Positions 1 through 7,988 are shown, counted from the first letter of the stretch. The stretch: 64,000 nucleotides of DNA from Hyphomicrobiales bacterium (GCA_900469475.1 UBXG01000005.1:1-64000); one strand, 5' to 3'. The notes: generated by a model not told the origin, from the sequence alone. Numbers and translations are program-made.

Positions 1-807
1 GAAAGTTCCATGGCAGGTCAGAGTCATTACCCCACCGGATGAGGCATCAATCAAGAACTCGCCAGACTTGGTCACTAAGACTACTTCGGGTGGTCTGATA
101 GATATATCGATAAACCCCAGTGAGTCGGGTAGTACCTTTCTAAGTGCATCAACAAACCCCCTATAGGCTGCCAGAACTGGAGCATTTCCTTGCACATGAC
201 TGTTGCCTTCGCCGAACATCGCCATCGAGATGATGGCTTCTTTCATGCGATACGTGGGGGAGTAGCTAGTAAATGAGCCATTATACCTCTGAACCAGCTC
301 ATTGTTATAGGCGTCATAAGCAGTCCGGGTCGTTACTAGGGTGGTCGGAATTTGTCCGACTTGCTGAAAGGATGCAATGGGTTGATGAGAATCCATATGG
401 ACACCAGCGATCACGCGCTGGCCACTCATATTGATCTGGTATTGAATACCGCCTGGAGCTTCTGGTACCTCAAGGGACGCGATATTCCCACCTTGATAGA
501 CCATCGTCCCAACTTGAACCATGTTGTGGTGGTTTGCTGAGAAAACAGTTCTCCAAAGCTTGCTGAGTGCTCCGGTAAATAGCCCTGTGACGTAGGAATA
601 CCCGCCTGCGGAGTTACGGGTCGGGGTTGAAAGGAGAGGCCTATCGAAGCCGAAATGGCGACTGAATAGTCGTAAAAGTGTGCTCTTACCAGCGCCATTG
701 GCGCCGGTAATCACCGTCAGTCGTGGATGGAGGACTAGATCAACTTTGCCAAATTGACGCCAACCTTCAACGCGCAGGCTTTGAAATCGATTATTCTCGG
801 AGACCAT
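1..807 (-). CDS. AAA-family ATPase, N-terminal part (runs off the left edge)
   Basis: The minus-strand frame is open for 269 codons from ATG at 807 to base 1, with no stop. A Walker A motif, GANGAGKS, sits at residues 35-42 just after a short strand-rich start, which is the layout of SMC/RecF-like and OLD-like ATPases. A short SSGG segment at residues 256-259 resembles the signature motif of these ATPases. An in-frame stop lies just upstream (823-825), and ATG 807 is the only start codon after it. The C-terminal half with Walker B is outside the window, so any fused nuclease cannot be judged. The stretch is visibly AT-richer than the chromosome to the right, which suggests acquired DNA. The ATPase call is firm; the role (defence, or a function of the mobile element) is inference. 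Confidence 0.75.
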   Translation of the reverse strand, partial: MVSENNRFQSLRVEGWRQFGKVDLVLHPRLTVITGANGAGKSTLLRLFSRHFGFDRPLLSTPTRNSAGGYSYVTGLFTGALSKLWRTVFSANHHNMVQVGTMVYQGGNIASLEVPEAPGGIQYQINMSGQRVIAGVHMDSHQPIASFQQVGQIPTTLVTTRTAYDAYNNELVQRYNGSFTSYSPTYRMKEAIISMAMFGEGNSHVQGNAPVLAAYRGFVDALRKVLPDSLGFIDISIRPPEVVLVTKSGEFLIDASSGGVMTLTCHGTF

Positions 808-981
808 AAAAAATCCAGCGCACTAATCAAATACATTGGAACGCCTTCGTCCCTTTGCCTCAATCTTACGAGCGGAAAGTTGGAACTGGCAATATCTTTC
901 TCGTAGCTATTCGCCAATAAGTTGCTCGGCTACATCCGGATAGGGTGCTTTCAGTTTTCAAATTCTTTATTGAGCGCTAAC

Positions 982-1242
982 TTAGCTTCGTTCCGAGGTC
1001 GAGCGAACGGCTTTCGATAAGCGTTCTTCGGCCCAAGTATCCAAGTCACGAACATGGTAAAGTGGTATTCGTCCGCTGTATTGCATGGCTGGCCCGCCTC
1101 CAACAGTCGCCATTTTCGCGAGAGTAGAGACTGCAATATCGATGCCGTGCTTTAATGCGAGGTAATTCGGCACGTCGCTGCGGCGGAGCCTCCGACGCTG
1201 CACGGACATTAAATTGCTGCTGTTTGTTTCGGTGGTGATCAT
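982..1242 (-). CDS. Excisionase-like helix-turn-helix DNA-binding protein (86 aa)
   Basis: Residues about 28-75 follow the pattern of small winged-HTH proteins of the AlpA/excisionase type found in rhizobial mobile elements: a helix with STLAKMA, then GGGPA, then a GRIPLY strand and a final helix [11 protein letters not shown]. Such proteins regulate integrase genes or direct excision. ATG 1242 follows a good ribosome site (AAGGGAG) and begins one base after the stop of the 59-residue gene at 1244-1423, so the two are likely co-transcribed. About 174 bp without a supported gene separate it from the AAA ATPase. No integrase is in the window. The DNA-binding call is good; the excisionase role is inferred. 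Confidence 0.65.
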   Translation of the reverse strand: MITTETNSSNLMSVQRRRLRRSDVPNYLALKHGIDIAVSTLAKMATVGGGPAMQYSGRIPLYHVRDLDTWAEERLSKAVRSTSERS

Positions 1243-1243
1243 T

Positions 1244-1423
1244 CTAGCGGTCTCCCTTTACAATTCGGACGGTTTCAACAAAGCTCGGGCGCTGACGCCG
1301 AGCTTTCTGCTCGGCTTGCAGGGCGTTGGCGGCGGTGGTGGTGACAGTCGCGCCGCCATAGAAGCGGACGCGAAAGAGTGAAGTTTTCCGGGTTGCGCTT
1401 TGATTGGGCTTTGGCAGTGTCAT
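1244..1423 (-). CDS. Small basic protein of the island's early operon (59 aa)
   Basis: A 59-codon frame on the minus strand begins at ATG 1423 and stops at TAG 1244-1246. I do not recognise its family. The sequence begins MTLPKPNQ and has a central beta-like stretch ([14 protein letters not shown]) followed by an Ala/Gln/Arg-rich helix and the end VKGDR. Support for it being real is its packing: it starts six bases after the stop of the Cys-rich gene at 1430-1738 and ends one base before the start of the HTH gene at 1242, giving a three-gene run on one strand. Its product is probably an element-encoded accessory or regulatory protein. Confidence 0.5.
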   Translation of the reverse strand: MTLPKPNQSATRKTSLFRVRFYGGATVTTTAANALQAEQKARRQRPSFVETVRIVKGDR

Positions 1424-1429
1424 TGCTCG

Positions 1430-1738
1430 TTAGGTCTCACTCGTTCTCGGCGAGAAAAAACGGCATGCGGTCGCTGTCGCCGGAATAGTTCGCTTGGCCT
1501 TATTGATGATGGGTTTGTTGCAGAGCGCATCCTTGCGCTCGCCGGGACGGCTCTTGTGGCGCACGCTAAAAGTGCCCGACTCGATGGCGACGAGTTGGCT
1601 TTCGCCATCGACTTTTGCTTTCCTCCAAGCGTGCCAGAAAACACATTGCCCACAGGTCGCGCCGCTCGGTCCCGTGCAACAGGGGCGGTCCTTCGGGTCC
1701 GCCTCACGTCTTCGTTGTTCACAAGGAACGATCACCAT
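1430..1738 (-). CDS. Cys-rich (zinc-ribbon-like) small protein, start uncertain
   Basis: This 102-codon minus-strand frame has a CxxC pair (C29, C32) followed by single Cys at 73 (LCNKP) and 92 (ACRFFSPR), the spacing of small zinc-binding proteins common in phages and rhizobial islands. No catalytic motif is seen. Its only ATG (1736-1738) overlaps the ATG of the plus-strand DUF2190 gene at 1737, which is odd; the first 20 residues have no family look, so the 5' end may have been replaced at a recombination point where early and late phage genes were joined. It is followed tightly by the 59-aa and HTH genes. A plus-strand frame also covers part of this stretch but shows no recognisable content before 1737. 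Confidence 0.45.
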   Translation of the reverse strand: MVIVPCEQRRREADPKDRPCCTGPSGATCGQCVFWHAWRKAKVDGESQLVAIESGTFSVRHKSRPGERKDALCNKPIINKAKRTIPATATACRFFSPRTSET

Positions 1739-2057
1739 GAAAAACTATATCCAGCCCGGCGACACACTCCCATTGACCGCGCCCGCCGATGTGAAGTCCG
1801 GCGAGGGCGTGCTTATCGGCAAGCTCTTCGGCGTTGCGGCACATGCTGCCTTGAAGGATGAGCAGGTCAACCTTGCCCGTGAAGGCGTCTTCGAACTTCC
1901 CAAGGTCGAAGCCCAGGCATGGGCCGAAGGGGTGCCGCTCTATTGGGACGCTGGTCTTGTCACGTCGGATAGCACGGGCGGCAAAGTCAAGATCGGCTAT
2001 TCCGCCGGCATCGCCGCCAATCCGTCCGCCTTCGGCGACGTGCTGTTGCACCAGTAA
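1737..2057 (+). CDS. DUF2190 phage capsid decoration-type protein
   Basis: The product is 106 residues, starting MKNYIQPGDTL and rich in beta strands with GVLIGKLFGVA in the first third and KVKIGYSAG near the end, the pattern of DUF2190 proteins that coat or cement phage capsids. ATG 1737 is preceded by AAGGA about ten bases upstream; longer in-frame starts upstream give no family-like sequence. It is the first late gene kept here: no capsid, portal or terminase precedes it in the window, where instead a minus-strand early operon abuts it. It is followed one base after its stop by the next late gene at 2059. Confidence 0.7.
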   Translation: MKNYIQPGDTLPLTAPADVKSGEGVLIGKLFGVAAHAALKDEQVNLAREGVFELPKVEAQAWAEGVPLYWDAGLVTSDSTGGKVKIGYSAGIAANPSAFGDVLLHQ

Positions 2058-2058
2058 C

Positions 2059-2436
2059 ATGGTGGATTGGCGAAAACTGGAAGCGGCCGTTGATCGCAAG
2101 ATTGGCGGCGCTTTTGGCGAGCGGGTGCGGCTTTCCTTCATGAAGGGAGGAAAGTCGGACGCGGAGCGCCCGCAAATCATCGTTCGCTGCGAAGCTCTCT
2201 GCGAGGGTGGCGACGATTCTAAACCGATAGGCGTTGGGCAGACTGGGGCGTTTCGCAGCCGGCTTGCGGCGGGGGAGGCGGAGCTTTTCCTAGACCGCAG
2301 CTCCTACGACGGCCCAAGACTTCAACCCGGAGATGCCGTTCGCGCGCTAGATCGCAGCGGCGAACCCGTTTGGGAAATTAGCGCCATTAGCGACCGCTAT
2401 AGCAACCTGATTGTCGCCGTTCTTCGGGAAAAGTGA
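2059..2436 (+). CDS. Phage late-region hypothetical protein (125 aa)
   Basis: I do not recognise a named family. The protein starts MVDWRKLEAAVDRKIGGAFGERV and has a beta-rich C-terminal half, typical in size and position for a head-completion or head-tail connector protein between capsid genes and tail genes. ATG 2059 begins one base after the DUF2190 stop; an in-frame extension to 1858 would lie inside DUF2190 and is not supported. It is followed nine bases later by the frameshifted gene at 2446. The role is inferred from position only. Confidence 0.55.
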   Translation: MVDWRKLEAAVDRKIGGAFGERVRLSFMKGGKSDAERPQIIVRCEALCEGGDDSKPIGVGQTGAFRSRLAAGEAELFLDRSSYDGPRLQPGDAVRALDRSGEPVWEISAISDRYSNLIVAVLREK

Positions 2437-2445
2437 GTGTGACGC

Positions 2446-3199
2446 ATGTCTCTTGCCTGCATTGCAATTCGGGTCGCCGCCGTTCAAGCCCTGAAAGGGC
2501 GAACGATGGTCGGCGAAAATGTGCTCGATAGCGAGATGGGCACGCTTGATATTGGCGCGGACGGAGCGTTGCGGACGGCCCAAAGAGAAGCCGTTTATTT
2601 CGGTTTATGTCGGGGCGTCCAAGGCGACCGATGGGCTGGACCTGCGTGCGTTCAATAAGAATGGGAATGTCGATATCATCTTTGAGGCCGGCATAGCCTC
2701 GCCGCACGTAGCGACAGACCCGGAGACGGATGAAAGCGTCATTTACGAGGGGCTACCTGCGACGGACGCGAATTTCGAGTTTCAGCTTGATATCACGATG
2801 CGGCAGATTAGCGACGTTCTTGCGGACCCTGATAACGAATGGTCAGAGCTATTCCGGTCCTTCAGTCTTCGCCTCGTTTCTGCGGAGCGAGACCGTATCA
2901 GTGCCGATGCGAACGGAACGCGGCTCGCTGCCCATAGAATGAAGCTGACCGCCGAAGTGATCGCCGATCCCATTCGCGGCATGCCTCTTGCCCCTGCTTC
3001 CCCCTTGGCGCGATTCTTCGCCAAGTGTGAGGCTGATCTAATCCCCAGCGCGCCCGACATGGCGAAGAATGTCGCCCTCATGCGCGCGCAAATTTCCGGC
3101 GATGCGGACGAGCTGCAAGCCGCTATGCGCCGATATGGCATGACCTATAGCGAAGCCGACGCGATGTTGATGACGCCTGCCTTTGAGGGGACGCGATGA
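2446..3199 (+). pseudogene. Frameshifted phage structural gene
   Basis: Two overlapping frames together make one protein. The first (from ATG 2446) reads [20 protein letters not shown] through GALRTA; the second frame, one base on, continues with [19 protein letters not shown] and runs to TGA at 3199. Removing one C from the CCC run near 2580 joins them cleanly as TAKEKPF, so a single-base insertion is the simplest reading. I recall similar proteins of about 250 aa, uncharacterised, in P2/Mu-like rhizobial prophages just before baseplate V. The stop overlaps the ATG of gene V by four bases (ATGA). A programmed +1 shift or a sequencing error is possible; decay is favoured because the element carries other damage. 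Confidence 0.7.
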
Positions 3200-3747
3200 C
3201 GAGCTTGGTTGAACAGCTTTCGGATATGATGCACCGAATTGCCGAGCTTGAGCGCCGCAACCGGAACCGCCGCAGGAAGGGGACCATTGCGGAAGTCAGC
3301 GACGACAAGAGCAGGTATCGGGTCAAGCTGTCCGATCAAAACGGAAAGCCCTACCTTTCGCCATGGATCAAGGCGCGGACGCTCGCGGCCGGTGGCGTCA
3401 AGGTGGACGTGCTTTATCAGAAGGGCGAGCAAGTCGATGTCGTGTCCGAAAGCGGAGACATGGCGGATGCGCAGATAGATTTCTCCACATACAGCGATGC
3501 CAACGCTCGCGAGAACAAGGATATGCCGCTGCATATCAAAATCGGCGATACCGTCGTGGAAGCCTCGGCCGATCTGGTCAAGGTGACAGGCGCAACCGTT
3601 ATTGTTCAATCGCCGAATGTGCAGCTTGGCGGCGAAGGCGGCAAGAAAGTCGCCCGCATCGGTGACAGGGTCGATGTCGGGACCGGCTCGTCAAAGGGCC
3701 TTTGGCCTATTGTCGAAGGCTCGTCCAGCGTCTTCGCCACCGACTAA
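3196..3747 (+). CDS. Phage baseplate assembly protein V (gpV/gp45-like)
   Basis: The 183-residue product matches the P2 gpV/Mu gp45 spike family: an N-terminal helix (LVEQLSDMMHRIAELER), an OB-like beta domain (about 27-100, with GTIAEV, YRVKL, LSPWI) and a repetitive beta-rich C-terminal part typical of the membrane-piercing spike. It would sit at the tip of a contractile tail. ATG 3196 overlaps the preceding stop, so translation is probably coupled. In intact phages V is followed at once by W; here a minus-strand gene (3757-4179) intervenes, which looks like inserted cargo. Confidence 0.85.
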   Translation: MTSLVEQLSDMMHRIAELERRNRNRRRKGTIAEVSDDKSRYRVKLSDQNGKPYLSPWIKARTLAAGGVKVDVLYQKGEQVDVVSESGDMADAQIDFSTYSDANARENKDMPLHIKIGDTVVEASADLVKVTGATVIVQSPNVQLGGEGGKKVARIGDRVDVGTGSSKGLWPIVEGSSSVFATD

Positions 3748-3756
3748 GTTCGGCTT

Positions 3757-4179
3757 TTACATTTCGCCATTGGAATAGATGGCTCTGAAAAAGTGGCGTT
3801 CGTATTTGGCATACATCGCCGTTGCCCACTCGCCGATTGCGATCTGCTGCTGAGAAACGGCGCTTTCATAGTCCTTTATATGTCGCACATCGCCATTATC
3901 GAGCTGTTCGCTACGATGAATGACGCGAGGCGTCATTTCGGTAAATCGTACATACAGAAACGCAAACATAAGAAGATGGACCTTTCCAATCTTCCTAGTA
4001 TAGGACGCGATCTCCTCAACGCTAGAATGCACCGCGCAAAAGTCAGCCAACCTTCGTGCCCGCTCAAGCTTCACGAACAAGAGAAAAAGGTGCTTGTCGC
4101 TCAAAATTACTCGGCCATTCGCGGACCTGTGAACGCCATGCGTGAGCAGTTTTTCTTTGGTGAACGCATAAATTGACAT
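3757..4179 (-). CDS. Hypothetical cargo protein between baseplate genes V and W
   Basis: This minus-strand frame lies between V and W, where P2-like phages have none, so it resembles a moron or a late insertion. I chose ATG 4179 (product starting MSIYAFTKEKLLTHG, 140 aa); the frame extends to 4284 but the extra 35 residues are low-complexity and lack any family look. The protein is helical with many charged residues (KLERARRLADF, LLMFAFLYVRFTEM) and no recognisable motif. GC is lower than in the flanking phage genes, in line with separate origin. Function unknown. Confidence 0.5.
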   Translation of the reverse strand: MSIYAFTKEKLLTHGVHRSANGRVILSDKHLFLLFVKLERARRLADFCAVHSSVEEIASYTRKIGKVHLLMFAFLYVRFTEMTPRVIHRSEQLDNGDVRHIKDYESAVSQQQIAIGEWATAMYAKYERHFFRAIYSNGEM

Positions 4180-4364
4180 CGGGAAACAGATCAAAGTTGG
4201 TGTAGCGGTCGCCTGCGTTTGGTGCTGGGAGGGTGGGAGCAACCCGTCTGCTCCTTTCGGAGCCCCAGCTTTTCCCCTCGCCAAGTCTAATCTCCCGGCT
4301 TGGCTGAGGGCATTTCACTCTTATCAACGCAGCTAATGGCTGTGCAAGCTTAGGTCCCAAATCC

Positions 4365-4565
4365 ATGCAGAAATTCAAGGTTCGCACCGGCTGCGAGATC
4401 GCCGGGCAATGGCGCGCGTCTGGCGAAATCATATCGCTGACCGCCGATCAGGCACGGGAGCTTGCTCCGCCGTTCGGCAATGTCGTTTCACCTGTCAAGC
4501 AAGAAAGAGGTGCGGACCATGCCGGATTCGGCGGGACTAAGCGTCGCAAGCGGCAGGTCCCTTAG
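4365..4565 (+). CDS. Small phage protein upstream of baseplate W (66 aa)
   Basis: The frame starts MQKFKVRTGCEIAG and includes LTADQARELAPPFGNVV, a pattern I recall from short proteins near tail or baseplate genes of rhizobial phages. It ends inside the first codons of W (start 4519), so the last 15 residues, which are basic, may be incidental. No function is known. It is separated from the upstream minus-strand cargo gene by about 185 bp in which I see no gene. Confidence 0.45.
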   Translation: MQKFKVRTGCEIAGQWRASGEIISLTADQARELAPPFGNVVSPVKQERGADHAGFGGTKRRKRQVP

Positions 4566-4896
4566 CAATTGGGGCCATGTCGAGCAGTCGGTGCGCAAGA
4601 TATTGAAAACCCCAAAACGGTCGCGGGTCATGCGCCGAAACTTCGGCAGTGACTTGCCGGAATTGATCGACGCGAAGATGACCCGCCGCAATGTTCTGGC
4701 CGTCTACTCCGCAGCCGCGCGTGCAATTCTCGAATGGGAGCCTCGCTATCGCATGTCGGCGGGCCGGGTCACGCGAGCCGATGCGGACGGCTCGATCACG
4801 CTGGAAATCTTCGGAACCTATTACCCACGCGGCCATCGCGGCGACTACTCCATTTCGGAGAGCGCAAGCATCCGCGTCATCTATAGCGGGGCCTGA
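4519..4896 (+). CDS. Phage baseplate protein W (gp25/GPW family)
   Basis: The 125-residue product has the gp25-like fold signature of the baseplate wedge: GRSLSNWGHVEQSVRKIL at the start, MRRNFGSDLPELID in the middle, and a long helix with ALLEWEPR-like sequence (AILEWEPRYRM) near the end. These proteins initiate sheath assembly on contractile tails. ATG 4519 has AGAGG seven to twelve bases upstream; an in-frame start at 4462 lacks such a site. Gene J follows two bases after the stop, the normal P2-type order. Confidence 0.85.
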   Translation: MPDSAGLSVASGRSLSNWGHVEQSVRKILKTPKRSRVMRRNFGSDLPELIDAKMTRRNVLAVYSAAARAILEWEPRYRMSAGRVTRADADGSITLEIFGTYYPRGHRGDYSISESASIRVIYSGA

Positions 4897-4898
4897 CC

Positions 4899-5762
4899 AT
4901 GGCTATTCACACGCCTGATATTATCGATGTTTCCCGCCTGCCGGAACCCGATGCAATCGAAAAGCTCGATTTCGAGACGATCCTTGCGAGCCGCATGGCG
5001 GACTTCGACAAGCGGGCGCAACAAGCCGGCTTCGATTACGACGTTGGCGACCTAGAAACCGATCCCATCAAGATCGATCAGGAAGTGCACGCCTATCGCG
5101 AGGTGCTGATGCGTTCGCGGGTGAATGACGGCATCCGGTCGGTGCTGCCGGCCTTTGCAAAGGGTGCCGATCTGGACAACGCGGTTTCCCGTGCGAACGT
5201 TGTGCGCATTGCCACCCTGGACGAGCGCGGCAACATCAGCTTTCGCGAAGACGACGACGCCTTGTTGCGCCGTTATCTGGCAAGTTTCGATGCGCCGGCT
5301 GCTGGGTCAGAAGACGGCTATCTTGCCGCTTCCCTGAAAGCTTGGCCGCAGGCGCATGACATACGCGTGGTCAATGGCGGCGCTGGCAAAGTTCTCGTCT
5401 ATCTGCTCGGTGCTGCCGGGTCGCCGGCTCCCGTGGATGCTGTGTTTTCGGTTGCCAAGGCGCTCGATGCAAAGCACGTTCGGCCGCTTACCGACGACGT
5501 GACCGTTTCGGCGGCGCAGATCGATCGCTACACGCTCTCGGCAACGCTTGTCGTGCCGCGTGGCCCGGACCCCGCGCAGGTCGTGGATACCGCGGTTAAG
5601 AGCGTCAGAGCCTTCGGCGCGAGCCGATACCATATCGGGGCCGAAGTCCCGGCTTCGGCTCTTCTGGCTGCGGCCTACGTGCCGAACGTAATGCGCATCG
5701 AACCTGTTACGGTTGCTGCGCAGCGGCAAGCTGAAAGAACGGCAGGAACGGGCATGGGATAA
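4899..5762 (+). CDS. Phage baseplate J protein, C-terminus replaced at a deletion junction
   Basis: The product (287 aa) is a baseplate J/gp47-type wedge protein: LDFETILASRMADF near residue 23, DPIKIDQEVHAYREVLMRSRVND at about 55, and a repeated beta domain to about residue 270. After VPNVMRIEPVT the family continues with a short ADI...CT tail; here the reading frame instead enters the sequence of gene D out of frame and ends AGTGMG. The family-like portion is therefore complete except for roughly the last 20-30 residues. The gene overlaps gene D by 50 bases, an artefact of the deletion. Confidence 0.8.
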   Translation: MAIHTPDIIDVSRLPEPDAIEKLDFETILASRMADFDKRAQQAGFDYDVGDLETDPIKIDQEVHAYREVLMRSRVNDGIRSVLPAFAKGADLDNAVSRANVVRIATLDERGNISFREDDDALLRRYLASFDAPAAGSEDGYLAASLKAWPQAHDIRVVNGGAGKVLVYLLGAAGSPAPVDAVFSVAKALDAKHVRPLTDDVTVSAAQIDRYTLSATLVVPRGPDPAQVVDTAVKSVRAFGASRYHIGAEVPASALLAAAYVPNVMRIEPVTVAAQRQAERTAGTGMG

Positions 5763-6579
5763 TGCCAGTCTCGGCGACCTCATCGCGCAGATTGCCAGCG
5801 AGAGCGGATTGACGCCGGCCATTGATCCCGATCTTGCGGAGCATCGTTATGAATGGATAGGCCAGCAGGACGAAACGAATATTCATTTCCTACGCCGGCT
5901 GGCAGACCGGCACAACGCCCTGTTTGCCATCAAGCAGCGGCGGCTATTGTTTGCTCGGCGTGGCTCCGGACTGTCGATCTCCGGCGCTGCTCTCGGCTCG
6001 GTTATCCTCACGCCTGCGATCATCAAAACCGGCACACTGAAAGTCGATATCAACGACCGCACGAAATACCGCAAAGTAGTGTCTTACTATCAGGATGCCG
6101 ACAAGGCGCAGCGGATCGAGATAGAGGCCGACGCGGATGCGGATGGCGACAGCGTTTACCGCATTCCCGATGCCTTTTCCTCGCCGGCAGAAGCGGACAA
6201 GGCGGCGCGCGCCAAGGCGAAAGAGCTTGCGCGCGGCGAGGGCGCTGTTTCGGTGACGGTATTGGGCGACGCGGCGATAGAGGCGGGATTGCCTCTGCTT
6301 TTCGCAGACGTTCGCCCTGGGCTGGATGGCGTGCCGTACATCATCAAAACCGCGCGCTCCAAGTACACCAAGACATCAGGCTTCGAGGTTGACGTTTCCG
6401 GTCGCCTTTACGATGGGAAGTCGGCGACCGAAGATGAGAGCGGCGGAAGGGGTGAAGGCAGCGGCACGGCCGAAGCGTCCGATGCGGCTGGCAAGGTTGC
6501 TCCGAACAGTACGCCGGGCACGCCTGCCACGCCTTCGGCCTTCCTCACCCCTCGCTTTGGGCGGATTGACGAGAACTAG
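5713..6579 (+). pseudogene. Phage late control gene D (tail hub), N-terminus deleted
   Basis: The frame from TTG 5713 reads LRSGKLKERQERAWDNASLGDLI and continues as a typical gpD/gp27-like hub protein with a C-terminal linker rich in Ala, Gly and Ser. Family members have about 100 more residues before this point (a beta domain beginning near a MKP or similar start), which are missing. TTG 5713 is just the first possible start after the junction and has no good ribosome site, so the gene is probably not expressed as a working hub. In P2 order D is last in the tail cluster; here it directly follows J. Confidence 0.75.
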
Positions 6580-6722
6580 GTGGATTGATATTCGCGAGTG
6601 AATTGGTTTCTGGTTTCGGTCCTTCGCGGACCAACAGAACCAAAGATACGAAGAGACATCGCATTAATCTCTTGCTGTTAGAGGTTAGGGAGCCAGATCC
6701 ATTTAAATCTAAAGCCCCGAAG

Positions 6723-7160
6723 ATGAACTTCCTGCGTGAACTCGGCCGAGACGAGGCATTATACCCGACTACTCATTCGCTTTGCCTGCTGCTTTCAGCG
6801 GCGCTTCTGGTCGCGGCCTTGGCATTTATTCGGAGGCCTCGTCAAACCATGATTGCGGCCTTCATAGCAGCATCGATAGCAATCATCGTATCAATTCTCG
6901 ATTTCTCGAATATTCTTTTCGACGGAGAGAGTAGTCGAGTACAAATGGTCGTCGCGACGATCATGTGGTATCCGGTCACGCCGCCAACAAACTTCGTGTT
7001 GGGGATCGTCTACCTTATCTTCGTCTATCACCTCTACAACCGATTGGAAATGACGCGGAAAGTCGCCGCGATCTACGCGGTTGTTTTGTTAATTGTCGTG
7101 GCTCTCGATTGGCCTGTCCAGCTTATATTGTATGACTGGGCAGCCCATCCGAATGCCTAA
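6723..7160 (+). CDS. Small integral membrane protein, prophage cargo
   Basis: A 145-residue protein starting MNFLRELGRDEALYP with four predicted membrane segments (about residues 16-36, 41-62, 78-105 and 116-137). I do not recognise a family. ATG 6723 was chosen because the hydrophobic region follows it closely; the frame is open back to 6585. It lies between tail gene D and the toxin-antitoxin-like pair, in lower-GC DNA, where temperate phages often carry lysogenic conversion or exclusion genes. Its stop overlaps that of the convergent DUF2442 gene. Confidence 0.5.
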   Translation: MNFLRELGRDEALYPTTHSLCLLLSAALLVAALAFIRRPRQTMIAAFIAASIAIIVSILDFSNILFDGESSRVQMVVATIMWYPVTPPTNFVLGIVYLIFVYHLYNRLEMTRKVAAIYAVVLLIVVALDWPVQLILYDWAAHPNA

Positions 7161-7636
7161 GCCGCTTTCGGTCTGCCATTCTGGCGCGGCCGGTAATGCG
7201 CATGCATCAAGAGTGGGTCGCGCTGGCTTGCCCGCAACAGCATCTTCACGGCATGGCTGACGGGCGCACCGGCACGATAATTCTTCCATGTGCGGAGCGT
7301 TACCCCAAGGAAGTCTGCCGCCTCGTTATTGGAGAGCCCTATTTCTTCCTGCCATTTCCGCAGATCCTCGGCGTTAAAATCGCGCTGGTCTTCGGCAATC
7401 TGGAAAAGGTGATAGGCATCGATCGCCAAGTCTTCGCCGGCCCATTCGACCGTCGCGCCATAGTCGGTGACGACAGCGGTTTTCCAGACATCAGGCGACT
7501 TAAGGGGGGCGAGCAATTCGCCGCCGGTCGCAATCCAGCCGATAAGGTTTGCGGAGGATTCAGCCCCACCCTTCCACTTGATTGTGAGCGTCATGTTTGA
7601 CGCTGGCGTTACGCTCTCAATGCGCGGCATATCCAT
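7157..7636 (-). CDS. DUF2442 plus HTH protein, putative antitoxin
   Basis: The 159-residue product has an N-terminal DUF2442 domain (about 1-80, with MTLTIKWKGG and an AVVTDYGATVEWAGEDLAID segment) and a C-terminal helix-turn-helix (about 92-140: LRKWQEEIGLSNNEAADFLGVTLRTWKNYRAG in pieces). DUF2442 proteins often pair with DUF4160 proteins as antitoxin-like partners and may repress their own operon. It lies 15 bp downstream of the DUF4160 gene on the same strand. The pairing is clear; toxicity of the partner is inferred from family reports. Confidence 0.7.
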   Translation of the reverse strand: MDMPRIESVTPASNMTLTIKWKGGAESSANLIGWIATGGELLAPLKSPDVWKTAVVTDYGATVEWAGEDLAIDAYHLFQIAEDQRDFNAEDLRKWQEEIGLSNNEAADFLGVTLRTWKNYRAGAPVSHAVKMLLRASQRDPLLMHAHYRPRQNGRPKAA

Positions 7637-7651
7637 TTCTGTTTCCCTTCC

Positions 7652-7894
7652 TCAAGCGATTGGAAAGCGGGGATTGGTCCGGTTCCACTCAGCGGCGATA
7701 GCCGCCTTGTTCTTTGCTGCCCATTCTAGGGCGGTGTCTTGCGCCTTGCGTGCGAGCTTACCACGCAGGATTTCCAGTGTCGCGATTTCCACCAATGCAT
7801 CCCCATCGGGGGTGATGATGTGGACGTGCGGGGGCAAGTGATCGTTCGCGTAAACGCGAATGATGATGTTTCCGATTTGAACCAGTTTGCCCAT
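7652..7894 (-). CDS. DUF4160 protein, putative toxin
   Basis: The 80-residue product carries the DUF4160 hallmark: IIIRVYANDHLPPHVHI at about residues 10-26, followed by a short helix and a basic end. DUF4160 genes sit beside DUF2442 genes in many bacteria and the pair is treated as a candidate type II toxin-antitoxin module. The gene starts at ATG 7894, close to and divergent from the endolysin gene, so it has its own promoter in the 94 bp between 7895 and 7988. Mechanism unknown. Confidence 0.7.
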   Translation of the reverse strand: MGKLVQIGNIIIRVYANDHLPPHVHIITPDGDALVEIATLEILRGKLARKAQDTALEWAAKNKAAIAAEWNRTNPRFPIA

Positions 7895-7988
7895 GTGCCC
7901 CTCACTTCGATGGGTAAAACGTAGGGCATATTATGCACCATGTAAAGATACATGGTGCAATTTTTACCCCAGAATATGGAGAAATATT

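Noticed and set aside
1494..1736. N-terminal extension of the DUF2190 gene
   Set aside because: The extra 81 codons have no ribosome site and no likeness to DUF2190, while ATG 1737 has AAGGA in place.
2575..2590. Programmed -1 frameshift as in tail chaperone genes
   Set aside because: The shift needed is +1, the gene is not in the chaperone position, and no typical heptamer is seen; a single inserted C explains it.
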